A DNA stretch of 14,576 nt from an uncultured Phycisphaerales bacterium (GTDB lineage Bacteria > Planctomycetota > Phycisphaerae > Phycisphaerales > UBA1924): positions 1 through 14,576 of the forward strand of contig CALMQD010000610.1 in the NCBI GenBank assembly GCA_937871415.1, given 5' to 3'. This document shows positions 13,691-14,576 of this stretch, piece after piece (the first letter of the stretch is position 1; the number at the start of each line of letters is the position of its first letter). The position numbers and the translations under genes were made by a program. Under the pieces are notes generated by a model. That model was not told the DNA's origin, did no database searches, and was given only the letters and a program-made list of their open reading frames with translations.

Positions 13691-14576
13691 GTGAGCTCCT
13701 GCCCGTTCCGAACCTTTCGCGAGCCCCCGTCCGGACCGGGTCCGGCGGAGCGGAAGACTTGCGACAGCACAGCGCCGGCGCGTGCGGAGCGTCGCCCGCG
13801 GTTCGACGGCGCCGCGCCTTGGGTGATGGGTGCGATCGCCGGGTTGGTGTTCTTCGTTCTCTCCGCCGCTGTCCTGTGGCAGACCAACGCGGTCGCCCAC
13901 GTGGTCTTCAAGGAGTCGATCGATGAGTCGATGACGCTCGTCGCCGAGCTGGCGGCGGGGCAAGTCGACGTCTCGAAGCACGCCGTTCTGCAGAGGCCCG
14001 AGCAGCACAACAGGCGCGAGTACCAGGAGGTCGTGGCGCCGCTGCGGAGGCTGCTGGCCGCCGCGCCGCAGCTCAAGTACATCTACACGCTGCGGAACTC
14101 GCCGGAGGGGCCGCGGTTCGTGGTGGACGCGGCGGAGCCGATCGACAGCGACGGCGACGGGGTGATCGACCAGGCGACGCTGAACGACGTGTACCTGGAC
14201 CACGACGCCGCGATGCTCGCCGCGCTCGCCGACGGCCGGACCGCCGTGTCGGACCAGCCGTACAAGGACAAGTGGGGCACGTTCATCTCGGCGTACGCAC
14301 CGATCCGGCGCGCCGACGGCACGCTGGAAGGAGTCGTGGGTGTCGACGTCGTGGCGAGCGATTATGCGCGCCGTTTGTCCCGTATGGACCGGGCGACGAT
14401 GCTCGGCGGCGGCGCCGCCGCGCTCGCGTCGGTGCTGCTGGGGCTGGTCGTGAGCGCGGTGCAGAGTCGTCGTCGCCACGCGATGCGAGGTCTTTCCTTG
14501 AGCGAGGCCCGCACACGCCTGGTGATCGACACGGCGCTCGACGCGGTCGTCGCAATCGACGAGGACGGGCGCGTCA
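13691..14576 (+). CDS. Transmembrane receptor with periplasmic sensor domain and PAS, partial (C-terminus beyond right edge)
   Basis: The first 295 residues are visible from the GTG at 13691. A basic, Pro-rich cytoplasmic tail (1-42) precedes the first membrane helix (about 43-64). Residues about 65-235 form a periplasmic PDC/Cache-like sensor domain: YIYTLRN (130-136), the acidic loop DSDGDGVID (152-160), KWGTFISAYAPI (194-205) and EGVVGVDV (213-220). A second helix follows (about 236-256). From about 273, SEARTRLVIDTALDAVVAIDEDGRV matches the start of a PAS domain. The output domain is cut off. Histidine kinase, GGDEF or both are possible, and a sensor histidine kinase is the commonest arrangement with this layout. 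The ligand is unknown. It is separated from purD by 410 bases and is probably its own unit. Confidence 0.85.
   Translation, partial: MSSCPFRTFREPPSGPGPAERKTCDSTAPARAERRPRFDGAAPWVMGAIAGLVFFVLSAAVLWQTNAVAHVVFKESIDESMTLVAELAAGQVDVSKHAVLQRPEQHNRREYQEVVAPLRRLLAAAPQLKYIYTLRNSPEGPRFVVDAAEPIDSDGDGVIDQATLNDVYLDHDAAMLAALADGRTAVSDQPYKDKWGTFISAYAPIRRADGTLEGVVGVDVVASDYARRLSRMDRATMLGGGAAALASVLLGLVVSAVQSRRRHAMRGLSLSEARTRLVIDTALDAVVAIDEDGRV

Noticed and set aside
13449..13694. 81-residue frame whose stop overlaps the receptor GTG (GTGA)
   Set aside because: There is no ribosome site and no recognisable protein feature. The overlap alone is weak evidence.
13211..14479. 422-residue minus-strand frame opposite the receptor gene
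   Set aside because: It is antisense to membrane helices and sensor motifs that are clear on the plus strand.
1..14576. Mobile element, CRISPR array, tRNA or rRNA
   Set aside because: I found no repeat-spacer array, transposase or integrase motifs, terminal inverted repeats or tRNA-like folds by eye. A tRNA or covariance-model scan was not possible.

Overview
The window is GC-rich chromosomal DNA from a bacterium that looks like a planctomycete, possibly of the Phycisphaerae group. This is an inference from several traits together: a pseudopilin whose cleavage motif ends in Ala-Phe-Thr-Leu, a degenerate Ser/Thr-kinase-like protein, a receptor with a WGTFIS-type periplasmic sensor domain, GTG starts, and short transcription units that switch strand often. 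No ribosomal RNA or other taxonomic marker is present. I see no transposase, integrase, phage gene, CRISPR array, tRNA or rRNA.

Layout from left to right. (1) A TPR-repeat protein on the minus strand runs off the left edge. It is divergent from a plus-strand lipoprotein with HEAT-like helical repeats. (2) The lipoprotein gene converges on a minus-strand alpha/beta hydrolase. The hydrolase is divergent from a plus-strand type II/IV pseudopilin that carries a glycine-rich linker and an extra C-terminal domain. (3) A single-gene unit encodes a PleD-like response regulator with a GGDEF domain. It converges on a minus-strand 4-hydroxyphenylpyruvate dioxygenase (hpd). (4) Across a 345-base intergenic region that holds a candidate promoter overlapped by a perfect inverted repeat lies a plus-strand pseudokinase gene. 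It converges on a minus-strand GT4-type glycosyltransferase. (5) A plus-strand run follows: an exported protein with a C-terminal thioredoxin domain, a nucleotidyltransferase-fold protein, and purD. The last two overlap by 8 bases and are probably translationally coupled. (6) After 410 bases with no convincing gene comes a plus-strand membrane receptor: a periplasmic sensor domain between two membrane helices, then the start of a PAS domain. It is cut by the right edge.

The genes do not form one pathway. Housekeeping metabolism (hpd, purD) is interspersed with signalling (c-di-GMP synthesis, pseudokinase, transmembrane receptor) and envelope functions (lipoprotein, pseudopilin, glycosyltransferase, exported thioredoxin protein). 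I found no clear multi-gene novel system. The most interesting items are the pseudokinase with its operator-like promoter dyad, the pseudopilin with an appended beta-rich domain, the nucleotidyltransferase coupled to purD, and the exported thioredoxin fusion.
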